A stretch of DNA of 38,468 nucleotides. Source: Actinomycetota bacterium (GTDB lineage Bacteria; Actinomycetota; Thermoleophilia; Gaiellales; Gaiellaceae). The notes under the pieces are model-generated. The model did no database searches. It was not told the origin of the DNA and saw only the letters and a program-made list of their open reading frames with translations. This document shows, one piece after another, positions 1-8,568 of the stretch (position 1 is its first letter; each line of letters opens with the position of its first letter). Made by a program: the position numbers and the translations under genes. The stretch covers positions 19,575-58,042 of the forward strand of contig VAWW01000037.1 in NCBI GenBank assembly GCA_005884575.1, given 5' to 3'.

Positions 1-1365
1 CACATGGACGTCAACCGCGGCATCCTGGCCGACCCGGCCGATGCCGCGAAGGGCATCGACGCCCATGCCTTGTCGCACGAGGTGTTCAACCTCTTCCAGT
101 GGAAGACCTACGCGACTGCCGACGGCTGGCTGCAGGAGTCGACCGCCGAATGGGCCGCGTTCCAGGTTGCGAACACCGTGACCCCGACCGCCAACCAGCT
201 CGGTGAGGCCGACCGCGCGATCGACTGCATCGGCTCCCAGTGCGGGTACGGCCAGCCGATCGCGGGTTACAGCGAGTACTACGACCGGAACGCGAACACG
301 GGCTGGTCGTTCTTCCAGTACCTCAGCGAGAAGTACGGGAACGACATCGTCGAGCAGATCTGGACGCAGCAGGCGACCGACGGCGCCGTGCCCGCGACCC
401 AGCCGGTCAACGAGGTCCTCGCCGGCAAGGGCAGCTCGCTCTCCGCCGCGTTCAACGAATGGATCGCCGCTCGCCTGAACGGCGGCTTCAAGATCTCCGG
501 CGCGGCCGGCGTCCGGCCGACGCCGTTCGCGACGATCAAGACGGGCCTCGTCTCCGGTTCGATGAAGACGCGGGTCGTCGCTGTCGGTCACCTCTCGGGC
601 CGCTACGTCCAGCTGGTCCCCGGTGACGGCTCGACGAACGGCTCCTGCTCCGGCGCGACCCTCGCGCTAACCGTGGCGATCCCGTCCGGCGTGATGTCGG
701 CGCCGTACGTGTTCCTCGACACGCCGAACAGCACGCCGCAGGCGATGTCCGTCTCGGGCAGCACCGCCACGGCAACCATCCCGTGGAGTACGTGCGGCAG
801 CAGCGCGCCCGCATTCGTCTCCCTGCCGAACGCGACGACCACGACGACCGTGAACGGGACCGAGTTCGTCCTCAACGGAACCGTCACGGTCGACCCGAAC
901 AGCCGGCCGACCGCGCCCGCCCCGCCTCCGCAGGTGAAGCTCCCGGGCACCGCCATCGCCGTGCCGACGACGGACGTCGTCCCGTCGATCGAGCTCTACG
1001 GCCCCGAGCTGCTCCGGCTCTCCTCCACGGCCACGCAGATCCGCCTGATCGTCTCCTCGAGCGGCCCGGGCACGGTCCAGGCTTCGCTGGGGGCGCTCGC
1101 GCTCGGCGTCGGCACGCTCCGCACGGGTAACAACGACCTTCGCTTCGATCTGCCACGCGCGGCGCTCTCGAGCCTCCGCCGGTCGGCGGCCAGCGGGAAC
1201 GTCCTGACGCTCACCCCGCTGTCCCCCGAGGGGGCCGCCGGCTCGCCGCTCGTGCGGCAGGTCGCGATCGACCCGACCTTCAAGCCGGTTTCGAAGCCCA
1301 AGCCGGCCGCGAAGCCCAAGTCGAAGCCGAAGTCGAAGAAGACGAAGTCGCGCTCTCGGCGCTGA
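1..1365 (+). CDS. Metalloprotease-like secreted protein, 5' end outside window (partial)
   Basis: The reading frame is open to the first base, and the first ATG (base 4) lies inside a folded domain with no signal peptide, so the gene starts upstream. Numbering from that ATG, residues 25-29 read HEVFN, followed by WLQESTAEW at 42-50. This resembles the HExxH helix and the downstream Glu ligand (W-x-x-E-x-x-A) of MXAN_6640-type and related zinc proteases, but the second His of HExxH is Asn. Residues about 180-420 are Thr/Ser/Pro-rich beta-type sequence, and the last 25 residues are a Lys/Pro/Ser-rich tail (KPKSKPKSKK). A secreted or surface location is inferred. Family assignment is by motif only. 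The next gene follows 58 bases downstream on the same strand, so the two may be co-transcribed. Confidence 0.6.
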   Translation, partial: HMDVNRGILADPADAAKGIDAHALSHEVFNLFQWKTYATADGWLQESTAEWAAFQVANTVTPTANQLGEADRAIDCIGSQCGYGQPIAGYSEYYDRNANTGWSFFQYLSEKYGNDIVEQIWTQQATDGAVPATQPVNEVLAGKGSSLSAAFNEWIAARLNGGFKISGAAGVRPTPFATIKTGLVSGSMKTRVVAVGHLSGRYVQLVPGDGSTNGSCSGATLALTVAIPSGVMSAPYVFLDTPNSTPQAMSVSGSTATATIPWSTCGSSAPAFVSLPNATTTTTVNGTEFVLNGTVTVDPNSRPTAPAPPPQVKLPGTAIAVPTTDVVPSIELYGPELLRLSSTATQIRLIVSSSGPGTVQASLGALALGVGTLRTGNNDLRFDLPRAALSSLRRSAASGNVLTLTPLSPEGAAGSPLVRQVAIDPTFKPVSKPKPAAKPKSKPKSKKTKSRSRR

Positions 1366-1397
1366 GGCTCCGCGTGCCCGACACGACGCTCAAGATC

Positions 1398-1415
1398 TTC
1401 GGCCTGAGTGCCGAA
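1398..1415 (+). other. Small hairpin before the next start codon
   Basis: TTCGGC-ctgagt-GCCGAA forms a perfect 6-bp stem. It ends 8 bases before the ATG at 1424, and the GAGG-like ribosome site lies just after it. It has no following T-run on the plus strand, so it is not a convincing terminator. It may only shape the ribosome-binding region. Confidence 0.3.
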
Positions 1416-1423
1416 AACGAGGG

Positions 1424-3865
1424 ATGACGATGGTCTCCGCCGCCCGTCTCGCCGCCGCCCTCCTGACCGTGCTCGCGCTCGCCGCGGGAGCCGGCGCCAC
1501 GACCTCGTCCGCCGCCGGCGCGATGCCGACCGGTCTGCACGGGTACCTGCTGCGCGCCGACGAGCCGCCGCGCGACACGTTCCCGCGCACGCCCGCCTTC
1601 GCGTGGAATCCGGTCCCCGGCACGGTCGAGTACGAGTTCCAGCTGTCGACGAGCAGCACGTTCCGCCAGAACGCCATGGTCTTCCAGGCGCAGCACCTCC
1701 AGAGCCCGGTCGCGGCGCCTCCGCTGACGCTGCCGTGGATCACGGGCTCGCCGCACGCGCTGTACGCCCGCGTCCGCGGCGTGCTCAACGACGGGACCAC
1801 GACCGACTGGAGCGACTCGTTCGGCTTCGACATGGCGCCGCCTGCGCCGCCGACCCCGCTTCCCGGGATGCCGGGACTGCTGCGCTGGTCGCCGGTCGAG
1901 GGCGCCGACGGCTACGAGGTCTGGCTCGTCGACGCCCAGAAGACGGAAACGGTGTACACGAACGTCCTCGATGAGCGCGACTTCTACACCTTCCATCAGT
2001 CCTCGCAGTGGATCGGCACCGTCCGCTGGCGGATCCGCGCGCTGCGCAACGACCTCAAGGGCCGCCTCAACGGCGTGCCGATCACGCCGTACGGCAAGTG
2101 GAGCCCGATCTACAGCTCGACGAACCCGGACATCACGACGGGTCCCATCCAGCTCGGCTCGACGGTCTCGGACGTCGTCTCGAACGGCGGGCCGACCGCG
2201 CCCGCGCACCGGCTGATGCCGGCGTTCACATGGACGGGGAATCAGGCGTCGGACGGGACGATCGCCGAGCTCTACCGCGTGTACGTCTTCACCGACAAGC
2301 AGTGCATCAACCGCGTCTTCACGAGCGCGATCGTCGGCAGCCCGGCGTACTCGCCGCGGCCCTACGGCCCGCTCTCCCTGCCGGTGGGCAGCATCGCGTC
2401 GTCGCGCTCGGTCTACATCGCCGACGGCACGGAACCGACCGGCTACACGTACGACGGCGAGAAGGTGACCACGTCGGAGGACACCAGCAAGAAGGCGACG
2501 CCGACAACGTCGCTGCCGGCGGACGACTCCGGCTCCACGGGCTCGACCGACAGCGGCAGCTCGTCGGGCGCGTCAGGCTCGGTCGACGTGGGCAGCTCCG
2601 ATTTTGGCGCGACGATCGATCTCTGGGACACGAACTGGCCGCAGGGCGGCTACTACTGGACGGTCATCCCGGTCGCCGCCGTCTCGCCTGGCTCACTGCT
2701 GACGAACGTCGCGCCGCCCGGCGGCCCGGCGACCGCGACGTCGCTGCCGGTCACGCAGAGCGACGGCTTCGCTGCCGGCGACACGGTGAGCGTCGGCAAT
2801 GCGGGCAACACCGAGACTGCAGTGATCACGGCGGTCGACAAGACGTCGCTGACGTTCGCGAGTGCCCTCAAGTTCAACCACGGCCCCGGCGAGCCGATCG
2901 TCCGCACCGGCGGCAGCCTCCGCTACCAGGATCTCGAAATGGCGCAGGACGTCTGCGCGGCGGGGCGCCTCGGCCGCTTCGGCAAGGACAGCGAGCCTTC
3001 GCTCACGTCGTCCGGCGACCTCTTCGCCTCCGGCCTCTCGCCGACCGGTCGCCTCACCTCGGCCGTGCACACCGCGTCGTTCTACCGCCCGCCGCTCGTT
3101 TCGTGGACGCCGGCGCTCGGCGCGTCCGTCTACGAGCTGCAGTGGAGCAAGAAGCCGTATCCGTTCGATTCCAAGAGCGGCGGCAAGATCCTGCTCGCCT
3201 CCACGTCCTATGTTCTGCCGCTGACATCGGGGATGTGGTACTACCGCGTGCGCGGCTACGACTACTCGCTGCCGACCGGCTCCCAGCAGATGTCCTGGTC
3301 GGACGTCGCGAAGATCAAGATCACGGCGCCGCAGTTCACGATCGTCGCGACCGGGACGTCGAAGACGACGAAGCCGGCGGCCAAGCCGAAGACGACGAAG
3401 CCGGCCGGCAAGAAGACCGCTCCGAGCGCCGCCTATAAGCGCTGGACGACGGGCAATTTGTCGTTCGAGGTCCCCGCCTCGTGGAAGCAGGAGGCGCCCG
3501 GAACGTCGCTGTTCACGGCCGCCGACCCGACGAAGGTCAAGGGCTTCACGAACGGAATCGCTCTGATGGCCGTCAAACCCAGGAACGGTCGCTCCTTCGA
3601 CCAGTGGGCGAAGGACCTGACAGCCGAGATGGAGAAGCTGGCGACGGTCGGCGCCGTGAAGTCGACGGTCGTCAAAGAGCCTGCCGGCACGGCGATCTGG
3701 CTCTCCGCGTACGTGCCGTCCGACCAGGGGCCCGTGAACGTCAGCCGCTTCGTCTTCGACGGCGGCTCGAGCGGCTACGCGCTCGTGCTCGTCGGGCTCC
3801 AGAGCCTCGACTCGAAGTACGTGCGGATCCTCGGGCACGCGGCTTCGACGTTCAAGCTCGGCTAG
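1424..3865 (+). CDS. Large secreted protein with fibronectin-III-like repeats and a C-terminal PsbP/LpqN-like domain
   Basis: 813 residues. Residues 1-31 are a signal peptide with a long Ala/Leu core. Several Trp-rich beta-sandwich segments follow (about 35-140, 140-230, 260-330 and 540-640), with spaced motifs such as PAFAWNPVPG and LVSWTPALGASVYELQWS typical of fibronectin-III folds. A Ser/Gly-rich linker sits near 350-390. A short beta module near 430-495 (FAAGDTVSVGNAGNTETAVI) resembles repeats in tail-fibre and adhesin proteins. A Lys/Thr/Pro linker (about 640-672) leads to a final domain of about 140 residues starting LSFEVPASW, which resembles PsbP/LpqN-type lipoprotein domains. The start at 1424 has GAGG just upstream; ATG 1430 is an alternative. 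Probably an extracellular binding or adhesion protein; the ligand is unknown. Its TAG overlaps the stop of the convergent gene. Confidence 0.65.
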   Translation: MTMVSAARLAAALLTVLALAAGAGATTSSAAGAMPTGLHGYLLRADEPPRDTFPRTPAFAWNPVPGTVEYEFQLSTSSTFRQNAMVFQAQHLQSPVAAPPLTLPWITGSPHALYARVRGVLNDGTTTDWSDSFGFDMAPPAPPTPLPGMPGLLRWSPVEGADGYEVWLVDAQKTETVYTNVLDERDFYTFHQSSQWIGTVRWRIRALRNDLKGRLNGVPITPYGKWSPIYSSTNPDITTGPIQLGSTVSDVVSNGGPTAPAHRLMPAFTWTGNQASDGTIAELYRVYVFTDKQCINRVFTSAIVGSPAYSPRPYGPLSLPVGSIASSRSVYIADGTEPTGYTYDGEKVTTSEDTSKKATPTTSLPADDSGSTGSTDSGSSSGASGSVDVGSSDFGATIDLWDTNWPQGGYYWTVIPVAAVSPGSLLTNVAPPGGPATATSLPVTQSDGFAAGDTVSVGNAGNTETAVITAVDKTSLTFASALKFNHGPGEPIVRTGGSLRYQDLEMAQDVCAAGRLGRFGKDSEPSLTSSGDLFASGLSPTGRLTSAVHTASFYRPPLVSWTPALGASVYELQWSKKPYPFDSKSGGKILLASTSYVLPLTSGMWYYRVRGYDYSLPTGSQQMSWSDVAKIKITAPQFTIVATGTSKTTKPAAKPKTTKPAGKKTAPSAAYKRWTTGNLSFEVPASWKQEAPGTSLFTAADPTKVKGFTNGIALMAVKPRNGRSFDQWAKDLTAEMEKLATVGAVKSTVVKEPAGTAIWLSAYVPSDQGPVNVSRFVFDGGSSGYALVLVGLQSLDSKYVRILGHAASTFKLG

Positions 3866-4752
3866 CTGCTCGCGCTCCTGACCGCGGCCTCGTAGATCGG
3901 GTCGCGCGTGAACCGGTCGAGCTCCTCGGAGAGGACATTGCTCGGCGACGGCGGATCGCCCGGCGGGAACGGCGCCGGCTCGCCGTCCAGGTCGATCCCC
4001 TCGAGCCGGTCCGACTCGACGTGCTCGAGCGCGAGCTCGCGGCCGAGACGCGACCGGAGCCAGCCGGCGAGCAGGTACGCCTGTGCCGCCGTCCCGTGCA
4101 CCCGGATCGCGGACACGTCGCCGATCTCCGGCCAGAGCGATGCGAGCAGCGCGCGCCAGCGGGCGGTGCGGGCCCACGCGATGTCCGAGACGGCCGTCCG
4201 CTCGAACAGCTCGGCGAGCCGCGTGTACGCGTAGGGCAGATCCTCCCACTCGGTCGAGTCGACGATCAGCCGGTCGGCGATCGCAACGAGCTGGTCGAGC
4301 TCCGGCGAGCCGAAGGGCGGCTCGCCGCGCCAGCGGCAGAAGACCGGCAGGTCGGAGATCAGGAGCGGCGAGACGACGCTCGCAGGAGCCTTCGCACGCG
4401 GGCCGTGCAGCTGCAGCTCGACGACCTCGGAGCACACATGCCGCTCGGTTCCGGGCAGCCTGTAGCACTCGACCGAGGCCTCGGCGTCGATCCGGTCGTG
4501 ACCGGAGTCGGGCAGCGGCACGAGCAGGAGCGTTCGTGACGGATGCTCCTCGGCCATTCCGGCGAGGGTCGCGCGCGCGGCGTCGGCCCACTCCTCCGGC
4601 ACCCAGGCGATGTGGGTCATGACACTCGTGCGGATGCTCGGCGGCGAGCCCTCCTCGGCGGTCGCCTCCCGCAGCCGCGCAAGCTGGCTCTCGACGTCGG
4701 CGAGCCGCACATCCTCGCCGCTCCACCGCTCGAGCAGCGCAGGCTCGGGCAC
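3862..4752 (-). CDS. opcA: Glucose-6-phosphate dehydrogenase assembly protein OpcA
   Basis: About 296 residues, the usual length for OpcA, the actinobacterial factor needed for assembly or activity of glucose-6-phosphate dehydrogenase. Recognised by its place directly after zwf and by the pattern RTSVMTHIAWV, CSEVVELQLHG, SPLLISDLPVFCRWRGEPP and the C-terminal LAGWLRSRLGRELALE. It is last in the pentose-phosphate operon. The GTG at 4752 lies just past the zwf stop with GGAGGAG 12 bases before it. GTG 4773 in the same frame would add seven residues and overlap zwf. The stop codon shares CTAG (3862-3865) with the convergent secreted-protein gene. Confidence 0.9.
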   Translation of the reverse strand: MPEPALLERWSGEDVRLADVESQLARLREATAEEGSPPSIRTSVMTHIAWVPEEWADAARATLAGMAEEHPSRTLLLVPLPDSGHDRIDAEASVECYRLPGTERHVCSEVVELQLHGPRAKAPASVVSPLLISDLPVFCRWRGEPPFGSPELDQLVAIADRLIVDSTEWEDLPYAYTRLAELFERTAVSDIAWARTARWRALLASLWPEIGDVSAIRVHGTAAQAYLLAGWLRSRLGRELALEHVESDRLEGIDLDGEPAPFPPGDPPSPSNVLSEELDRFTRDPIYEAAVRSASS

Positions 4753-4757
4753 GATGC

Positions 4758-6269
4758 TCAGGTTCTCCTCCACTCGCGGCCGTCGCGGCGGATCAGTGCG
4801 TCCGAGCTCGGCGGGCCCCAGGTGCCGGCGGCGTAGTTCGGGAACGCGGGCCGGTCGCGCTGCCATGCCGCCACGATCGTGTCGACGAGCAGCCACTGCT
4901 CCTCGATCTCGTCGGCCCGCGTGAACAGGGTCTGGTCGCCGACCAGGCAGTCGAGGATCAGCCGCTCGTACGCCTCCGGCATCCCCGTGCGGAACGCGCC
5001 GCCGTAGAGGAAGTCCATGTGCACCGTGCGGATCCGCATGCCCTGGCCGGGCATCTTCGCGCCGATCGCGAGCGACACGCCCTCGTCCGGCTGCACGTGG
5101 ACGAGCAGGACGTTCGGCCGCAGCCCCTCCTCCTGCGTCTCCTCGAACGGCGGATGCGGCGCGGCCTTGAACTGGATCGCGATCGTCGTCTCGCGACGCG
5201 CGAGCCGCTTGCCCATCCGCACGTAGAACGGGGTGTCGGCCCAGCGCCAGCTGTCGACGTAGAGCTTCGCGGCGACGAACGTCTCGGTCATCGAATCCGG
5301 CGCGACCCCCGGCTCCTCGCGGTACCCCGACACCTCGACGCCCTCGATGAACCCGCGCCCGTACTGGCCGCGCACCACCGACTTCGGCCCGGGCGTGTGC
5401 ATCGCCTTCAGCACCTTGACCTTCTCGTTGCGCACCGAGTCGGCGGTGAAGTCGATCGGCGGCTCCATCGCCGTCAGCGCGAGCAGCTGGAGCAGGTGGT
5501 TCTGGAAGATGTCGCGGATCGCGCCTGCCTTCTCGTAGTACGCCGCCCGCCCTTCGATTCCGATCGTCTCCGCGACCGTGATCTGTACGTGATCGATGAA
5601 CTGGCGGTTCCAGATCGGCTCGAAGATCCCGTTCGCGAAGCGCAGGGCGAGGACGTTCTGCACCGTCTCCTTGCCGAGGTAGTGGTCGATGCGAAAGATC
5701 TCCCGCTCCTCGAAGTACCGCGTGAGCAGGGCGTTCAGCTCCCGCGCCGAGTGGAGGTCGTAGCCGAACGGCTTCTCGACGATCAGCCGCGTCCAGCCCT
5801 CCGTCGACCGGCGCTTGCCCATCGCTTCGACGATCATCTCGAACGCGCTCGGCGGAACGGCGAGGTAGTAGACGCGGTTCCCGCGCGTGCCGCGCGTCTC
5901 GTCGAGCTCGTTCAGGGCCTCGATGATCCGATCCTCGCCGCCCTCGTCGGCGAAGTCGGCTGTGACCCAGCGCATTCCCTCGGCGAGCTTCTCCCAGACG
6001 TCGTCGCGGAACTCGTCGCGGCCGTACTTCTTGACGGCCTCCTTCATGTCCTCGCGAAACTGGTCGTCGTCGCCTTCGGTGCGCGCGACGCCGATCACGC
6101 CGAAGTGCTCGGGCAGCAGCCGCCGGTAGAGGAGCGAGTAGAGCGCGGGGAAGATCTTGCGGTGGGCGAGGTCGCCCGACGCGCCGAAGATGACCATCGC
6201 GCACGGGTCCGGCGTGCGACGGAGCGCGAGTCCTTCGAGAAGCGGATTCTCCTGTTCGACGATGGCCAT
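4758..6269 (-). CDS. zwf: Glucose-6-phosphate 1-dehydrogenase
   Basis: 503 residues, full length. It oxidises glucose-6-phosphate to 6-phosphogluconolactone with NADP, the entry step of the oxidative pentose-phosphate pathway. The N-terminal Rossmann motif GASGDLAHRKIFPAL is at about residue 29, and the active-site signature IDHYLGKETVQN follows near residue 190, with conserved EKPFGYDL before it. The C-terminal domain contains WRWADTPFYVRMGKRL. The ATG overlaps the gnd stop by one base (TGATG), so translation is probably coupled, as no strong ribosome site precedes it. Confidence 0.97.
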   Translation of the reverse strand: MAIVEQENPLLEGLALRRTPDPCAMVIFGASGDLAHRKIFPALYSLLYRRLLPEHFGVIGVARTEGDDDQFREDMKEAVKKYGRDEFRDDVWEKLAEGMRWVTADFADEGGEDRIIEALNELDETRGTRGNRVYYLAVPPSAFEMIVEAMGKRRSTEGWTRLIVEKPFGYDLHSARELNALLTRYFEEREIFRIDHYLGKETVQNVLALRFANGIFEPIWNRQFIDHVQITVAETIGIEGRAAYYEKAGAIRDIFQNHLLQLLALTAMEPPIDFTADSVRNEKVKVLKAMHTPGPKSVVRGQYGRGFIEGVEVSGYREEPGVAPDSMTETFVAAKLYVDSWRWADTPFYVRMGKRLARRETTIAIQFKAAPHPPFEETQEEGLRPNVLLVHVQPDEGVSLAIGAKMPGQGMRIRTVHMDFLYGGAFRTGMPEAYERLILDCLVGDQTLFTRADEIEEQWLLVDTIVAAWQRDRPAFPNYAAGTWGPPSSDALIRRDGREWRRT

Positions 6270-7177
6270 CAGTGCGACCGCGGATCCTCGCTGGCCTCGG
6301 CCTTCTCCAGCGCGCGGATTGCATGGCCGCCGAACTGGTTCCGCAGCGCCGCTGCGACCTTGGCGGAGAACTTGATGTCGTCGCGCGACGCGAAGCGGGC
6401 GAAGAGCGACGCGGCGATCACCGGCGCGGGCACGTTCTCGTTGATCGCCTCGTTGATCGTCCAGCGTCCCTCGCCGGAGTCCTCGACGTACGGCGCGATG
6501 TCGCTGAGATCGCCGCCGTGGTGCTCGAACGCCGCGTGCAGCAGCTCGAGCAGCCAGGAGCGGACGACGGAGCCGTTGCGCCAGATCCCTGCGATCTCCG
6601 TGAGGTCGAGCTCGTATTCCGAGTGCTCCATGATCTCGAAGCCCTCGGCGTACGACTGCATCAGCCCGTACTCGATCCCGTTGTGGATCATCTTCACGAA
6701 GTGCCCCGCCCCCGCCGGGCCGACGTGCGCGTAGCCCGCCTCGGGCGCGAGCGCGGTGAAGACGGGCTCGAGCGTCTTCACCGGCTCCTCGTCGCCGCCG
6801 ACCATCAGGCAGAAGCCGACCTCGAGCCCCCAGATCCCGCCGGAGACGCCGGCGTCGACGAAGTGGATCCCCTTGTGCCGCGCCTCGACGTAGCGGCGCT
6901 TCGAGTCGCGGAAGTTCGAGTTGCCGCCGTCGACGACGATGTCGCCCTCGTCGGCGATCTTCAGCAGGTCCTGGAAGACGTCCTCGGTGATCTTCCCCGA
7001 CGGCACCATCATCCAGAACGCGCGCGGCGGATCGAGCTGGCTCTTCAGCTCCTCGAGCGAGGCGGCGGTCCGCTCCTCGACCTGCGGGTCGTAGGTCTGC
7101 ACCTCGTGGCCGGCGTCGCGCAACCGTTCCGTCATGCCGCCGCCCATCCGTCCTAGGCCGATCATTCCGAGATCCAC
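6269..7177 (-). CDS. gnd: 6-phosphogluconate dehydrogenase, decarboxylating, short form
   Basis: 302 residues, the short (about 300) form often called YqeC/GndA-like, rather than the 470-residue enterobacterial form. It converts 6-phosphogluconate to ribulose-5-phosphate and CO2. The N-terminal coenzyme fold GMIGLGRMGGGM is at residue 4, DGGNSNFRDSKRR near 80, the substrate motif GVSGGIWGLEVG near 110, and the catalytic Lys/Asn segment KMIHNGIEYGLMQ near 170. The GTG start overlaps the pgi TAG by one base (TAGTG), with GGAGG well placed inside the end of pgi. Short forms are often NAD-dependent, but cofactor choice cannot be read safely here. Confidence 0.95.
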   Translation of the reverse strand: MDLGMIGLGRMGGGMTERLRDAGHEVQTYDPQVEERTAASLEELKSQLDPPRAFWMMVPSGKITEDVFQDLLKIADEGDIVVDGGNSNFRDSKRRYVEARHKGIHFVDAGVSGGIWGLEVGFCLMVGGDEEPVKTLEPVFTALAPEAGYAHVGPAGAGHFVKMIHNGIEYGLMQSYAEGFEIMEHSEYELDLTEIAGIWRNGSVVRSWLLELLHAAFEHHGGDLSDIAPYVEDSGEGRWTINEAINENVPAPVIAASLFARFASRDDIKFSAKVAAALRNQFGGHAIRALEKAEASEDPRSH

Positions 7178-8556
7178 TAGAGGTCCTCCAGTCGGACGCG
7201 CGCGACGCGGCGGCCGCGCTCCTTCAACGACGCATAGTCTCCGGCCGCCTGGGCGCGGATCAAGCGCCCGAAGCCGAACGGCCGGTTCGGAATCGGCAGC
7301 TCCTCGCCCGTGTCGTCGACGACCTGGAGGAAGAGGCCGGTGTTCGGGCCGCCCTTGTGCAGCTGGCCGGTCGAGTGCAGGTAGCGCGGGCCGTAGCCGT
7401 GGGTGACGACGAGGCCGGAGCGGCGGCGGAGCTTCGTGACGAGGTTGCCGATTCGCCAGTCGTTCTCCTCGTTCGGCTCGACGAACGCCTGGACGCAGAC
7501 GTAGTTCCCAGGCTCCGCTCGGCTCAAGAGCTCGTCGACCGACCCCTCCGGGTCGAGCGAGGGCTCCTGACCCGTCGCGAGCACCTCGTTCGTCTTGTCC
7601 TTCGCCGCCTGCACGTCCGGCTGGTCGAACGGATTGATCTCGAGGTAGTGGCCCGCGACCGCGACCGCGAACATCCACCGGAAGAACTCGCTGCCGAGCA
7701 TGTACGGGTCGGCGAGGTGCACCGTCGTCTCCTGCCGGTCCGGGCCGTCCGGCGACTCGCCGGGCGCGGGCACGAGGCCCCTGCCCTGCTTCCCCGTCGA
7801 CTCGGCGATCAGCTGCTCGGCCCACAGGCCGAAGCCGCCGTCCGTCTCGGGGATGCAGATCTTGTCGCGCCCGTCCTGCCAGCCGTGGCCGAACTGCCGG
7901 CCGAGCTCGAAGCCCGGGTTGCCGTCGTCGCGGCGGCACGCCTCGACCATCCGCTCCGCGTTCGCGAGCAGCCGGTCGAGGTCGACTCCCATCAGCGCGG
8001 CGGGAACCATGCCGAACGGGGAGAGCGCGGAGTAGCGGCCGCCGATCGTCGGCTCCCCCGGGAACACCGCGCGGAAGCCGCGATCCTGCGCGACCCGCTC
8101 GAGCTCCGAGCCCGGATCGGTGACCGCGACGAACTGCCGCCCGCGCTTGCCGGCGCGCTCCCAGAAGTAGTCCGCGTGCGACCTCGTCTCCAGCGTGGAG
8201 CCGGACTTCGACGAGACGACGAAGAGCGTCTGTCCAAGCTCGATGCTCGACTCGAGCGTCCGGATCGCCTTCGGGTGGGTCGTGTCGAGGACGTGGAGGC
8301 TCTCGACGACGCCGAAGCTCCGCCGCAGCACCTCGGGCGCCAGGCTCGAGCCGCCCATGCCGAGCAGGACGACGGCCTCGAAGCCCTCGTCGACCACCTG
8401 GTCGGCGAACAGCTCGAGCTCGGGGACGCGCTCGTGCATGCGCAGCGGCTCGTCGAGCCAGCCGAGCCACTTGGCCTCGTCGCCGCCGGTCCAGACGGTC
8501 GGGTCCCGCTGCCAGATCCGGTCGACGAGCTCGCGGCGCTCGGTCGTCACGGTCAC
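7177..8556 (-). CDS. pgi: Glucose-6-phosphate isomerase
   Basis: 459 residues. It interconverts glucose-6-phosphate and fructose-6-phosphate, returning pentose-pathway products to the oxidative branch. Sugar-isomerase motifs are visible: GMGGSSLAPEV near residue 66, SSKSGSTLET near 117, GGRYSALSPFG near 170 and GFGLWAEQLIAESTGKQGRG near 240. It resembles the Pgi half of bacterial transaldolase-Pgi fusion proteins and is encoded 12 bases after tal as a separate gene. The start is GTG 8556 preceded by AGGTG; GTG 8550 is possible. Confidence 0.95.
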   Translation of the reverse strand: MTVTTERRELVDRIWQRDPTVWTGGDEAKWLGWLDEPLRMHERVPELELFADQVVDEGFEAVVLLGMGGSSLAPEVLRRSFGVVESLHVLDTTHPKAIRTLESSIELGQTLFVVSSKSGSTLETRSHADYFWERAGKRGRQFVAVTDPGSELERVAQDRGFRAVFPGEPTIGGRYSALSPFGMVPAALMGVDLDRLLANAERMVEACRRDDGNPGFELGRQFGHGWQDGRDKICIPETDGGFGLWAEQLIAESTGKQGRGLVPAPGESPDGPDRQETTVHLADPYMLGSEFFRWMFAVAVAGHYLEINPFDQPDVQAAKDKTNEVLATGQEPSLDPEGSVDELLSRAEPGNYVCVQAFVEPNEENDWRIGNLVTKLRRRSGLVVTHGYGPRYLHSTGQLHKGGPNTGLFLQVVDDTGEELPIPNRPFGFGRLIRAQAAGDYASLKERGRRVARVRLEDL

Positions 8557-8568
8557 CTAACGGCGCAC

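Noticed and set aside
4..6. ATG at base 4 as a true gene start
   Set aside because: It lies inside a domain without a signal peptide, the frame is open to the window edge, and no ribosome site can be seen.
2693..4726. Long antisense open frame of 677 codons on the minus strand
   Set aside because: It is Arg/Ala-rich, has no recognisable domain and lies across the secreted protein and opcA in other frames. Long open antisense frames are expected in high-GC DNA.
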